Positions 26,017-35,428 of a stretch of 64,000 bases of DNA are shown piece by piece. Under the pieces are notes generated by a model that was given only the letters and a program-made list of their open reading frames with translations, made no database searches and was not told the origin of the DNA. The stretch is from NCBI RefSeq assembly GCF_004664715.2, contig NC_051072.1:124001-188000 (forward strand). Direction: 5' to 3'. The translations under genes were made by a program, and so were the position numbers. The DNA is from Peromyscus leucopus (Eukaryota > Chordata > Mammalia > Rodentia > Cricetidae). The stretch's first letter is position 1, and each line of letters starts with the position of its first letter.

Positions 26017-26516
26017 TGTAGCAGGAATCTTAAAGAGTCTTATTAATAAAATCAAACCCGAGCCAGGTACTGGGGTCAACGCTGGACAATCAGAGAGACT
26101 GAACAGGCCACAGCTTCCTCACCTTGCCAGTTCCTCGGGTGATCCTCAGACTCGATGGCTCTGCATCCACATCCAAAATGAATCTCAGCTGAACTGTGAT
26201 GCTGGAAAGCCTGAAAGCTTAGCCAGCCAAATGCTTCTAGTTCCTGGTCCTCACGCCTTATATACCTTTCTACTTTCTACCACCACCTGGGATTAAAGGC
26301 TCACTTTTTGGGATTAAAGGCGTGTGTCACGTTGCCTGGCTGTTTCCAATGTGGCTTTCAACTCACAGATATCCAGAGGGATTTCTGCCTCAGGAATGCT
26401 AGGATTAAAGGCGTGTGCTACCATTGCCTATCCTCTATGTTTAATATGGCTGCCCTGTTCTCTGACCCCAGATAAGTTTATTAGCACAATATTTTGGGGA
26501 ACACAATACCACCACA
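26017..26516 (-). mobile_element. Solo LTR (B1-containing family), head-to-head with the next element
   Basis: On the plus strand it runs TGTAGCAGGAATCTTAAAG to ATACCACCACA. Its presumed duplication is caatac on the left and aaatgc on the right, a 4 of 6 match. The right copy was reused as the target site of the younger element at 26523. Confidence 0.88.
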
Positions 26517-26522
26517 AAATGC

Positions 26523-27050
26523 TGTGGTGATATTGTGTTCCCCAAAATATTGTGTACTCTAATAAATTTATCTGGGGTCAGAGAACAGACAGCCACTAAA
26601 TACAAAGGCTAGAAAATGGTGGCACTCACACCTTTAATCCTAGCATTCCAGAGATAGAAATCCCTCTGGATCTCTGTGAGTTCAAGGCCACATTGGAAAT
26701 AGCCAAGCATGGTGACATACACCTTTAATCCCAGGAAGCAAGGCTTTAATCCTAGGGAGTGATGGTAGAAAGCAGAAAGATATATAAGGCGTGAGGACCA
26801 GAGACTAGAAGCATTTGGCTGGTTAAACATTTGGCCTGGTTAAGCTTCAGGCTTTTGAGCAGTAATTCAGCTGAGACCCATTCCGGATGAGGACTCAGAG
26901 GCCTCCTGTCTGAGGAGACAAGACCAGCTGAGGATCAGGCAAGGTGAGATAGCTGTGGCTTGTTCTGTCTCTCTGATCTACCAGCATGGACCCCAATAAC
27001 TGACCTCGGGGTTGTTTTTATTAATAAGAACTTTTAAGATTCATGCTACA
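26523..27050 (+). mobile_element. 5' LTR of the non-autonomous LTR element
   Basis: The 528-bp LTR runs TGTGGTGATATTG to TTCATGCTACA. It equals its 3' partner in length and differs from it at about 18 positions by my count, with no length change. It holds two B1-derived segments. A tRNA-Lys-type primer-binding site TGGCGCCCAACG follows at 27053. Confidence 0.95.
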
Positions 27051-28343
27051 TCTGGCGCCCAACGTTTATGTTACGAATTCATGAAAAAGCTGTTTGCCTG
27101 TGGCCTTGTGAGCCCCAGCTCAGGCCCAAGCTACACTCAGGCGGTTGTGGTGGCGCACACCGGTAGGATTTGCTGAAGGAGACAGAGGCAGTAGGATCCC
27201 GAGTTTGAGCTGGCCTAGGAGGCTTGGGAGAAGCTTTGGCCTGGACTGAGCCACAAACAGTGGTGGGACCATGGAAGCAGTGGCTACTGCTCCACGTTGC
27301 CAGCTCCTTCTCATCGTGTTGGTGACTACGGTGATGCTGCTACCTGGGACGAAGGGTTTACTGCTGCTGATTCAGAGAAGAATTGCCAGGACCATCGTGT
27401 TACAAGAAAGCATCTGCAAAGGTCAGTTTGGAAAAGTTTGGCAAGACAAATGGTGGGGAAAAATTGCTGTGAAGATTTTCTGTTCTAGGGAAGAATGTTC
27501 ATGGTTCCGAGAGACAGACATTTATTTATCAGACTGTGATTGCTCCAAACCACAGAGGAGGCACAAAAAAAAAAAAAAAAGTCTGCATGGAACCATGACC
27601 ACACCTAACAGCAACTTTGAAATCTTCAAAAGGACTATGGTAAAGCCATTAAGCTGATTAACACCACGGAAAGATCTGCTTTGGACTACAAACTGCTTAG
27701 GACAATTTTGAGATGGCTAGCTGAGATGATCCAGCCTGACAGACTACTTGAACAAAGACTTGAAACAAGCCCTGAACTTTCCTTTTATGCAAAGACTGGA
27801 CAAATGATACAGGACTTGACAATTAACCCAAAAAATTTCTTTTCAAGATTCCCTAAAGATGTCTTCACCCCTAGAAAGCAAAAAGAAAAAGAGAATATAG
27901 ATATGAGATAGATCATGAATCTACTCTGAGGAAAAAGATAAAGAAATAATAGGATAAATAGGTAGATCACTGAATCTACACTGAAGAAAAAGGGGAAGAT
28001 ACAAAAACGACAAAAGGTAGACTAATGAATCTATTATGAAAAGAAAAGAGAAAGAATATGGATATGATAAGATAAAAAGGGAGATTATGGAATCTACTTT
28101 TAAAAAGGAACTACTTGTTTTAAATAAGATAAGTAATGAAAATTTTTTAGTCTGAGTTTACCAGATGTTACTGGACTGGACATTGTTAATATATATAATG
28201 GAGTTTTTTGTCTGGATCTGTCAAATGTTAATGGACTAGACATTGTTAATATAATCTTGACTGTATATTGCATATGCTTATTGAAGATAGTTTTTCTTGT
28301 ATTAGTTATAAGCTTTTTTAATTTTAGACAAAAAGAGAGGAAA
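27051..28343 (+). mobile_element. Internal region of the LTR element with captured host sequence
   Basis: The 1.29-kb interior has no gag, pro or pol. It begins with the primer-binding site (27053-27064), then carries TGF-beta type I receptor mRNA-derived sequence (about 27245-27550), and then unassigned DNA (27590-28320). Part of the latter (GCTGAGATGATCCAGC near 27720) recurs near 54681 in the other LTR element. It ends with the polypurine tract tagacaaaaagagaggaaa (28325-28343). The whole unit 26523-28871 is flanked by a perfect 6-bp duplication aaatgc (26517-26522 and 28872-28877). Confidence 0.9.
27245..27657 (+). pseudogene. Tgfbr1: Captured, truncated TGF-beta receptor type I (ALK5) mRNA fragment
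   Basis: TGFBR1 is the membrane serine/threonine kinase receptor for TGF-beta. The open frame (128 codons from 27271) starts like its signal peptide ([18 protein letters not shown]). It then jumps to the end of the GS region and the kinase N-lobe ([13 protein letters not shown], then VAVKIF-like IAVKIF with the ATP lysine, then [10 protein letters not shown]). The ligand-binding and membrane-spanning parts are absent without an intron remnant; the join (near 27355) fits skipping from exon 1 to the exon that starts at the GS-region end. DNA before the ATG also resembles the receptor 5' UTR. The glycine-rich loop has lost its first Gly (Cys instead). Host similarity stops near 27550, before an A-rich run. 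No working kinase can result. Confidence 0.85.
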
Positions 28344-28871
28344 TGTGGTGATATTGTGTTCCCCAAAATATTGTGTACTCTAATAAATTTATCTGGAGTC
28401 AGAGAACAGACAGCCACTAAATACAAAGGCTAGAAAATGGTGGCACTCACACCTTTAATCCTAGCATTCCAGAGATAGAAATCCCTCTGGATCTCTGTGA
28501 GTTCAAGGCCACATTGGAAATAGCCAAGCATGGTGACACACACCTTTAATCCCAGAAAGCCAGCCTTTAATCCCAGGGAGTGGTGGTAGAAAGCAGAAAG
28601 ATATATAAGACGTGAGGACCAGAGACTAGAAGCATTTGGCTGGTTAAGCATTTGGCCTGGTTAAGCTTCAGGCTTTTGAGCAGCAGTTCAGCTGAGACCC
28701 ATTCCGGATGAGGACTCATAGGCCTCCAGTCTGAGGAGACAAGACCAGCTGAGGATCCGGCGAGGTGAGATAGCTGTGGCTTGTTCTGTCTCTCTGATCT
28801 ACCAGCATGGACCCCAATAACTGACCTCGGGTTTGATTTTATTAATAAGAACTTTTAAGATTCATGCAACA
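28344..28871 (+). mobile_element. 3' LTR of the non-autonomous LTR element
   Basis: 528 bp, starting TGTGGTGATATTG right after the polypurine tract and ending TTCATGCAACA. About 18 of 528 positions differ from the 5' LTR (roughly 3.4 percent), a fairly recent insertion. Confidence 0.95.
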
Positions 28872-28877
28872 AAATGC

Positions 28878-29136
28878 ACTAATGTGGGAATGAGAAGTAC
28901 CTTTTAAAATGATTTTGAAACCAGCCGTCATCTGTCAATCCTTGCTTCTAGCTGCTCTGCGGTTTCCTTGACAAATGGACCAGAGTTGATGGTCTGGACT
29001 GGGAAATTTAAAGAGACCTTGCATCTAAGTAAAAAGGGAAAGTCAAAACAAAACAAAATGAAACAAACACATGTGAAAGTATTTGAGTACAAAGTCGCCT
29101 TTGTCTGAATATGCTGTCCTACGAATAAGTAAATAA

Positions 29137-29176
<40 letters not shown>

Positions 29177-30189
29177 CCTGTTCCTCTGCACTGACACTCT
29201 GTGTGAGCCATACATGGGTCTGACTCCACGGCTTTTAAAAAGTTTTGTGAGAACATTGGCATCTCTACAGTGTATTGATGAGGGACACAGTGACTGTATA
29301 ATCACTGAACAAAGTTAAATGTCCAGCTCTCTGACACTTACTTGCAAAGATCTCCCATAATCCATCTCAGGAGTTTTCCACCTGTACTTCTTTCCTTGAA
29401 AACTTTCAACTAGTAATCTCTGAAAGCCATTTAGTTTTTGTGAGAGCCCTACTAGAATTTTACCAGTGTCTCCATGGTTTTTCACAAACTCAGGTCCATA
29501 TTCATCACCTGTGTACTAGAAGCTCATGCTTACCTCCCTAGTGAAGGGTCACTGGTCCTGGGTCATTCACTCAGGACTGAAGCACAGATAGTTTAAACTA
29601 TCTAAACAGTCCAGTTTCCTATAGTTGAGTCAGGAGTACATGGTGGGGTTCCAATTCCACTTAGTGATCACCATGTTCCATGAAGTGTGACCTCAGAGGG
29701 ACAGTTAGGAGGGACACTGAACATCTGACCAGTTATATGGTGAGGCTGTTCTCTTTAATAGTGCTGCAGAGAGTCATGGTGACCTCCAGGGTGCACTTCC
29801 TGTCTACACATCTAGTACAATGTAGACAGTGCTGTCATGTTCTACTGTCTTGGGACAGTGTCAGCCCCATCACACAGTTTCCTTCTACTTTGGGTGCTGA
29901 CCCCAGAGAAACTTTCCTAGAAGTACAGTTTTGAGCCTGAGCTTCTGCAGTGGTCTTCAACTTGCAAATGAAATTGCACTTTCACCAGACAGAGACTCCA
30001 CGGATATGCTCTTGGTTCAGAGCACAATTAGGTGTGGTCAGTATGAAGTGCCAGGTTTGTCCATATTGGAGTTAATCTCCCTGACAATTACAGCTGATTT
30101 CACATGGTCTATAACTTTAAAGTCACTGTGGTTTAGAATGAGAATGTTACCTACAGGTTCATACAATAGAATGCTTGGGCCCCAGTTGG
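28878..30189. other. Unassigned DNA with a (TAAA)n microsatellite
   Basis: The microsatellite lies at 29128-29175. From 29650 there are long open frames (84 and 186 codons, plus strand) without any recognised domain, and a 61-codon minus frame (30038-30223). I cannot assign them. Confidence 0.4.
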
Positions 30190-30649
30190 TACATCTTGTC
30201 CTGATTCCAGTTATGTTGAACATTTCTCAGCCCTATAAACTTCTTCCACGTACATGGATTCTGCTGTTCATCAACCATGTCTTAATGCCTGAGGGACAAA
30301 CAATTTTCCATATTACCCCTCCATCTTGTTTGCAGTCTCAGTTTCTGTCTGCACTCTATATACTGTTCATCCTGTTACATAGAAATATATTGTTCAGTAG
30401 CTTCAATATAGTTTCCTACTTTTTGCAATATCAGTCATTTCCTGTGGAAATTTTTGCAGTTTGGGTACTTATACATAAGGCTATAACTTGACGTGTATTT
30501 CTGTAGTATAATGCCAGCGTCTAATTTGTTTAAGACAAAACAGTCATTATTTCCATAACCACACACAAGAGACCTTCCTATCAAACTGTAGGGACACATG
30601 TGGGCCACATGACAATGTGTAATGTGACTAAGTAGGTGTGGAGCAAGTC
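30190..30649 (+). repeat. Low-copy segment X, copy 1 (pairs with 39755-40205)
   Basis: It shares the order of phrases CTTGTCCTGATTCC, TGCAATATCAGTCATTT, TCTAATTTGTTTAA and GTAATGT.ACTAAGT with 39755-40205 in the same orientation. It may be part of the segmental duplication or an unnamed repeat. Confidence 0.6.
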
Positions 30650-31090
30650 TGTGGTGATATTGTGTTCCCCAAGATATCATGCACCCTAATAAATTTATCT
30701 GGGTCAAAGAACAGAACAGCCACTAGACAGACATAGAGGCCAGGAAATGTTAGCACTCACACCTTTAATCCTAGCCTTCTGGAGGCTGAAATCCATCTGA
30801 ATTTCTGTGAGTTCAAAGCCATGGTGACTCATGCTTTTAATTCCATGAAGTAATGGCAGAAAGGTGTTTAAGGTGAGAGGACCAGGAACTGGAGCTGGTT
30901 AAGCTTTTAGGCTTTTGACCAGCACAGCTCAGCTGAGAGGCATCCAGTCTGAGGAAACAGGATCAGCTGAGGAAGTGGAAAGGTGAGGTAGCTGTGGCTT
31001 TCTCTGTTTCTCTGATCTTTCAGCATTCACCCCAATACCTGGATCCAGGTTTATTTTCATTAAAGAGACTTTTAAGATTTTTGCTGCACA
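30650..31090 (+). mobile_element. LTR (B1-containing family), older copy
   Basis: It starts TGTGGTGATATTGTGTTCCC and ends TTTTTGCTGCACA. No clear 6-bp duplication is present. The copy is shorter and more diverged than those at 23-29 kb. Confidence 0.82.
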
Positions 31091-31093
31091 AAT

Positions 31094-31124
31094 GAAGTGG
31101 TATTGTGTTCCCCAAAATATTGTG
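31094..31124 (+). mobile_element. 31-bp stub of the same LTR family
   Basis: GAAGTGGTATTGTG and the following bases match the first 30 bases of the B1-containing LTR family, then are cut by the start of provirus A at 31125. The rest of this LTR is not found at the far end of the A/B complex. Confidence 0.6.
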
Positions 31125-31542
31125 TGTGGTGGTATTCTAATTGTACTGAAATGTGATTTTGATTGTATGTTAATAAATAAAGTTGCCCGGGGGTCAGAGC
31201 TATTAGAGCCATAGACAAAGTGTGGCGGTGGTGGTACACGCCCTTAATCCCATAGATCTCTGTGTGTTCAGGGATACAGCCAGCATTGGAGACATATGCC
31301 TTTAAGACCTAGGGGGCTGTACATTCAGACAGTGACGAGGCAGTCACGTGTTTGGGTTTACAACCAATGAGAAGGCAGAATGACTATGGAACCAACTGAC
31401 ACACAAGGAAATAACTCTCTTTTGGGAAGCTGGGACAGCAGGAGGAAGGGTAAGATTTTAGCTCTGAGCTCTGACCTCTTGACTTTCTCTTTTACATTCT
31501 TTCTGTGTTGCTTATTTAATAAGACAGTTGGTTACATCTACA
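31125..31542 (+). mobile_element. 5' LTR of provirus A (class II, MYS/MYSERV-like)
   Basis: It starts TGTGGTGGTATTCTAATTG and ends TTACATCTACA. A polyadenylation signal AATAAA lies near 31172, and a B1-like phrase in the middle. It is followed at 31545 by the tRNA-Lys-type primer-binding site TGGTGCCCAACGTGGGGA, with a T for C change in the first half. The family name is from memory and not confirmed. Confidence 0.88.
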
Positions 31543-31877
31543 TCTGGTGCCCAACGTGGGGAGAATCCATTAAAAACCGCTTGGCTTGGCGGCAGGTCCA
31601 CTTTCCCGCAAGGGCGGCAGGTGGCGGCAGGTGGCGGTTGGCTTCCTAGCCCGGATCTAGGTCTGCTTGACCTCAGACTGGACTAACTGTGAGCTGCTTG
31701 CTTAAAGCCGGTGTTACAGGTGTTACAAACAACTCAGACCTGCCCTGCCAAACAGGGCCTTGCCTGTAAAGCCAACACAGGTGGTCGGAGCTTAAGGAAA
31801 CCAGACCCAAGCCTTGACTCGGCACAAGAGGGAACACATGGCTGGATTTAAGCATTGGCCGGTTATGCTTTCTTGTG

Positions 31878-31934
<57 letters not shown>
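31543..31934 (+). other. Provirus A leader with primer-binding site and (CT)n tract
   Basis: The primer-binding site lies at 31545-31562. A pure 54-nt (TC)n microsatellite lies at 31881-31934, just before gag. The tract is read through by an open frame as a Ser-Leu repeat, which is probably not translated. Confidence 0.8.
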
Positions 31935-31939
<5 letters not shown>

Positions 31940-31981
31940 ACCTCGGACACTAGGTGGCTGTTTTGAAAATCCCCTTGGATT

Positions 31982-33385
31982 TCTACTGTTCTACGCAGAT
32001 TTGGTAAGTCATAACATATCAGATATTTTAAAGGAAACTCTAAAAGAGAATTTTTCCACATTAAAAAAAATGGGTTTTATGCGTACATTGGAAGAAAATT
32101 GGGTTTTGTTCGAAATTTTAGGCAGTCTGACAATGGAACAACTATATGAGATTAGCATTGGTGGAATTATGCAATTTATCACTATGCTAATCCTCATTTT
32201 AATATTTAAAAAGATAGTCAATTTAAGTGCCAGAATAACAGCTTTAGAAGAACTTGTTAAACCTGTAAAAATTCAGACAGAAGAAATTAACAGTGAAGTT
32301 GTTTCAAGTCTGGATCATAAGGTTACAGAAAGAAAGCCTGTTTTCACACAGTCACCCTTAATTTATCCTGTAACCGTACAGCAGATGCCTGATCAAATGG
32401 CTACACAAAATACCTGGGCTCCAATTGAACTGATGGATTTTAAAAGGTTTAAGGAGGCAATAGTATCTTATGGCATGCATTCCCCATATGTAAAGCAAAT
32501 GTTAAACTCTTGGTCAACATATAATAAGATTGTACCACAGGACTGGCGGGACCTTGCACAAGGTGTTCTGGAACCCATCCAGAGACTTCAATTTCTGACC
32601 TGGTTTAAGGAGGAGGCTAAAAACATAGAAAAACAATGGAGGGATAAAGGAATACAAGTTTGCCAGGATCAGCTTATTGGAGAAGGCCAATATGCTTCAA
32701 TACAAACACAATGTTTATATGATGTCCAAACCCTAATTTTATGTTGAATGGCAGCCTTGAATGCATGGGACAGAGTTGAGGAACCAGGAAAAAAATCTAA
32801 GTCATTTATAAAGGTGATGCAAGGCCCAAAAAAGTCTTTTACAGATTTTTTACAAAGACTGGCTTCAGCAGTAAAGAGAATGGTCTTGGATCAGAAGCTG
32901 GTAAGGCAATAATTGAATCTTTGGCCTTTGAGAATGCGAATGCAGCATGCAAAAGAATAATCAGGCCATTAAGTGCAAGATCTGCACCTATGGAAGATTG
33001 GATTAGAGAAACAATTAATGTTGAGGCTGATGAACATGATGATACGTGGGTAGGAGTAGTAATTTCAAAAGGTTTGAGGAGTGTTAGATGTTTTGGATGT
33101 GGAAAGCAAGGACATTTGAAAAGGGACTGTAGACAGGTCATTCCGAGAAACAATGTTTCTTCAAGGAACAATGGCAACAGAATGCCCCTTCCTTCTGGAG
33201 TATGCAGAAGGTGTGGTAAGGGAAAACACTGGACCAACAAATGTAGATCAACAAAGGACAGACAGGGTAATCCTTTGCCTCAGTCTTCGGGAAACTCCCA
33301 GAGGGGCCTTGCGCAGGCCCCCATTGCAAATCCAGTTCAAACCTTTCCTGCAGCCATAGAAGAAATCCCTGCTCTGAGCGATTAA
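31982..33385 (+). pseudogene. gag remnant of provirus A
   Basis: The matrix/capsid part is open up to a stop at 32745. It has a hydrophobic stretch (FITMLILILIF) and then capsid-like wording (FKEAIVSYGMHSPYVKQML, WRDLAQGVLEP). After the in-frame stop, coding similarity continues, with a frame change near 32890. The 3' piece (32921-33385) encodes the nucleocapsid with two CCHC zinc knuckles (CFGCGKQGHLKRDC and CRRCGKGKHWTNKC). Because of the stop and the frameshift no complete Gag can be made. Confidence 0.88.
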
Positions 33386-33393
33386 ATAACCAA

Positions 33394-35019
33394 ATGTCTA
33401 TTGGAATAAATCATGCTGGTCAGGATGATGAAACAGAGAGAATAGAAAATTCAGGAGAAAACATAAAGAAAATTTTTTGGCAAACTTCTATTAATGAACA
33501 AAGACCAAAATTAACGATAAAAATAAATGGTGTTTTGTTGTCTGGTCTGGTAGACACAGGTGCAGAAGTTACCATAATTGCACCAGAATTTTGGCATCCA
33601 AGTTGGCCTCTTCAGGAGGTAAACATTCAACTGTTAGGAATTGGGACATTATCTCAGGTGAAACAGAGTGCAAGATGGCTCGAATGCATAGGTCCAGAAG
33701 GACAGAGAGGAAAATTAAAACCATATGTGGCTAACATAAATATGAACCTGTGGGGTCGAGACTTGTTGCAACAATGGAATACTCAGATTAACATCCCTCC
33801 AATCTCAGAAACAAATCATAAACTAGCACATGTTACTGAGAGAAATATGAGAAGATATTGTTCTAATGAGTCGTCACCAGCCATCCATATTATACAAGAA
33901 CAGGGCACAATAACTGATGATCTTCCAAAGACACCAACAGCTCTACCTTTAAAATGGTTAAGAGACAAGCCTGTATGGGTCCAGCAATGGCCTTTAACAA
34001 CAGAGAAACTCCAGGCTTTAGAAGAGCTGGTAGAAGAACAGTTAAATGCTCAGCATATTGAAGAATCAACCAGCCCTTGGAATTCTCCTGTATTTGTTAT
34101 TAAAAAGAAATCTGGTAAATGGAGAATGGTAACAGACCTTAGAGCAATTAACAAAGTAATTCAGCCAATGGGCCCTCTACAATCTGGGATGCCTTTGCCT
34201 ACTCTATTACCAAAAGGATGGCCTCTCATAGTTATTGATTTAAAAGACTGTTTCTTTTCAATACCCTTACAAGAAAAAGACAGAGAAAGATTTGCTTTTA
34301 CAGTGCCTACTTATAATAATTCTCAACCAGTTAAAAGATTTCAATGGAGGGTCCTCCCACAGGGAATGTTGAATAGCCCAACTCTGTGTCAATATTTTGT
34401 ACAACAGCCATTGGAAGTGATATGTAAAAAATTTCCTAAATCTATAATTTATCATTATAAGGATGATATTTTACTAGCTGACTCAAATGCAGATACTTTA
34501 GACAGAATATTTGAAGAAGTAAAGAAAATTTTGCCTTGCTGGGGATTACAAATTGCTCCTGAAAAGATACAAAGAGGAGATTCTATTAATTATTTAGGAT
34601 ATAAAATAGAGCTACAAAAAATTAGACCCCAAAAGGTGCAAATTAGGAGAGATAGACTACAGACTCTTAATGACTTTCAAAGATTATTTGGAGACATTTC
34701 TCATCTACGAACTATTGTTGGGGTAAAAAAGGATGAACTGACTAATTTGTTCAAAACCTTAGAAGGTGACAAGGACTTAAATAGTCCAAGAGAATTATCA
34801 CCTGAAGCTGAGAAAGAATTGGCCTTGGTAGAAAGGAAAGTGCATGAAGGACACGTGGATCGTATTGATCCAAAGCTGGATTGCATTTTGGTTATTTTAC
34901 CTTCTAGGCGTTCTCCTACTGGAATATTAATGCAGAGGGAAGATATTATATTGGAATGGATATTTTTTCCAAACAAACCAAATAAAAAATTAAAAACTTA
35001 TGTAGAAAAAAATATCTGA
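33394..35019 (+). pseudogene. Protease and reverse transcriptase of provirus A, long open frame
   Basis: This 541-codon frame is the longest retroviral one in the window. An aspartic protease comes first (LVDTGAEVTIIA, catalytic Asp at residue 54). Reverse transcriptase follows, with motif A around VIDLKD (Asp 282), motif B-like LPQGMLNSPTLCQ, and the active-site box YKDD at residues 355-358, where Met is usual in the second position of related elements. A frame change at an A run near 35005-35010 ends it; the thumb continues in the next frame. Confidence 0.9.
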
Positions 35020-35020
35020 C

Positions 35021-35261
35021 TTGATTTACAAAGGAAAATTGAGACTTCGTCAATTAGCAGGCATAGACCCAGCAGAAATTGTCGTACCATTTACTAAGGA
35101 GGACATTGAAAAATTATGGACAGAAAGTGAACCTTGGCAAAGAGCTTGCAGTAATTTTTTGGGAGAAATTAACAGCAAATATCCCAAAAGCAATAGAATT
35201 GATCTTATAAAGAGAGCTGATTGGATCTTGCCTCGAATTGTACGGCACAATCCACCTTTCA
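35021..35261 (+). pseudogene. RT thumb/connection remnant of provirus A, cut at 35261
   Basis: The frame continues the reverse transcriptase of provirus A after a 1-nt shift (LRQLAGIDPAEIV, then WQRACSNF, then WILPRIVR). At about 35261 pol stops and minus-strand LTR sequence of provirus B begins. RNase H, integrase and a 3' LTR of provirus A are absent from the window. Confidence 0.85.
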
Positions 35262-35428
35262 CCAGTCCGCGTCCCAGCACCGAGAGAGTGCACAGAGAGA
35301 GCGCTGGCCCATCCAGCTCTAGGGTCCCCAGGCGCCTCCCCTCGCCCCGCCTCGTAGGTGTGACGGTTGCCAGAGTCTCAATGGGGGTTGGAACTTCCAG
35401 ATCCAAGCTGGAATGGCTACCCACTACA
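35262..35428 (-). mobile_element. Truncated 3' LTR of provirus B (minus strand)
   Basis: On the minus strand it starts TGTAGTGGGTAGCCATTCC right after the polypurine tract (complement of 35429-35445). Only about 167 bp are present; no TATA box or poly(A) signal is reached before it meets provirus A. Its first 103 bp recur at 38960-39063 with only a few differences. Confidence 0.85.

Noticed and set aside
29931..30491. 186-codon plus-strand open frame
   Set aside because: No recognised domain, and its right half lies in segment X, whose second copy (39755-40205) does not keep the frame. Treated as chance.
31881..31934. Serine-leucine repeat protein start
   Set aside because: It is a (TC)n microsatellite read through by an open frame in the gag leader. 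Gag similarity starts after it.
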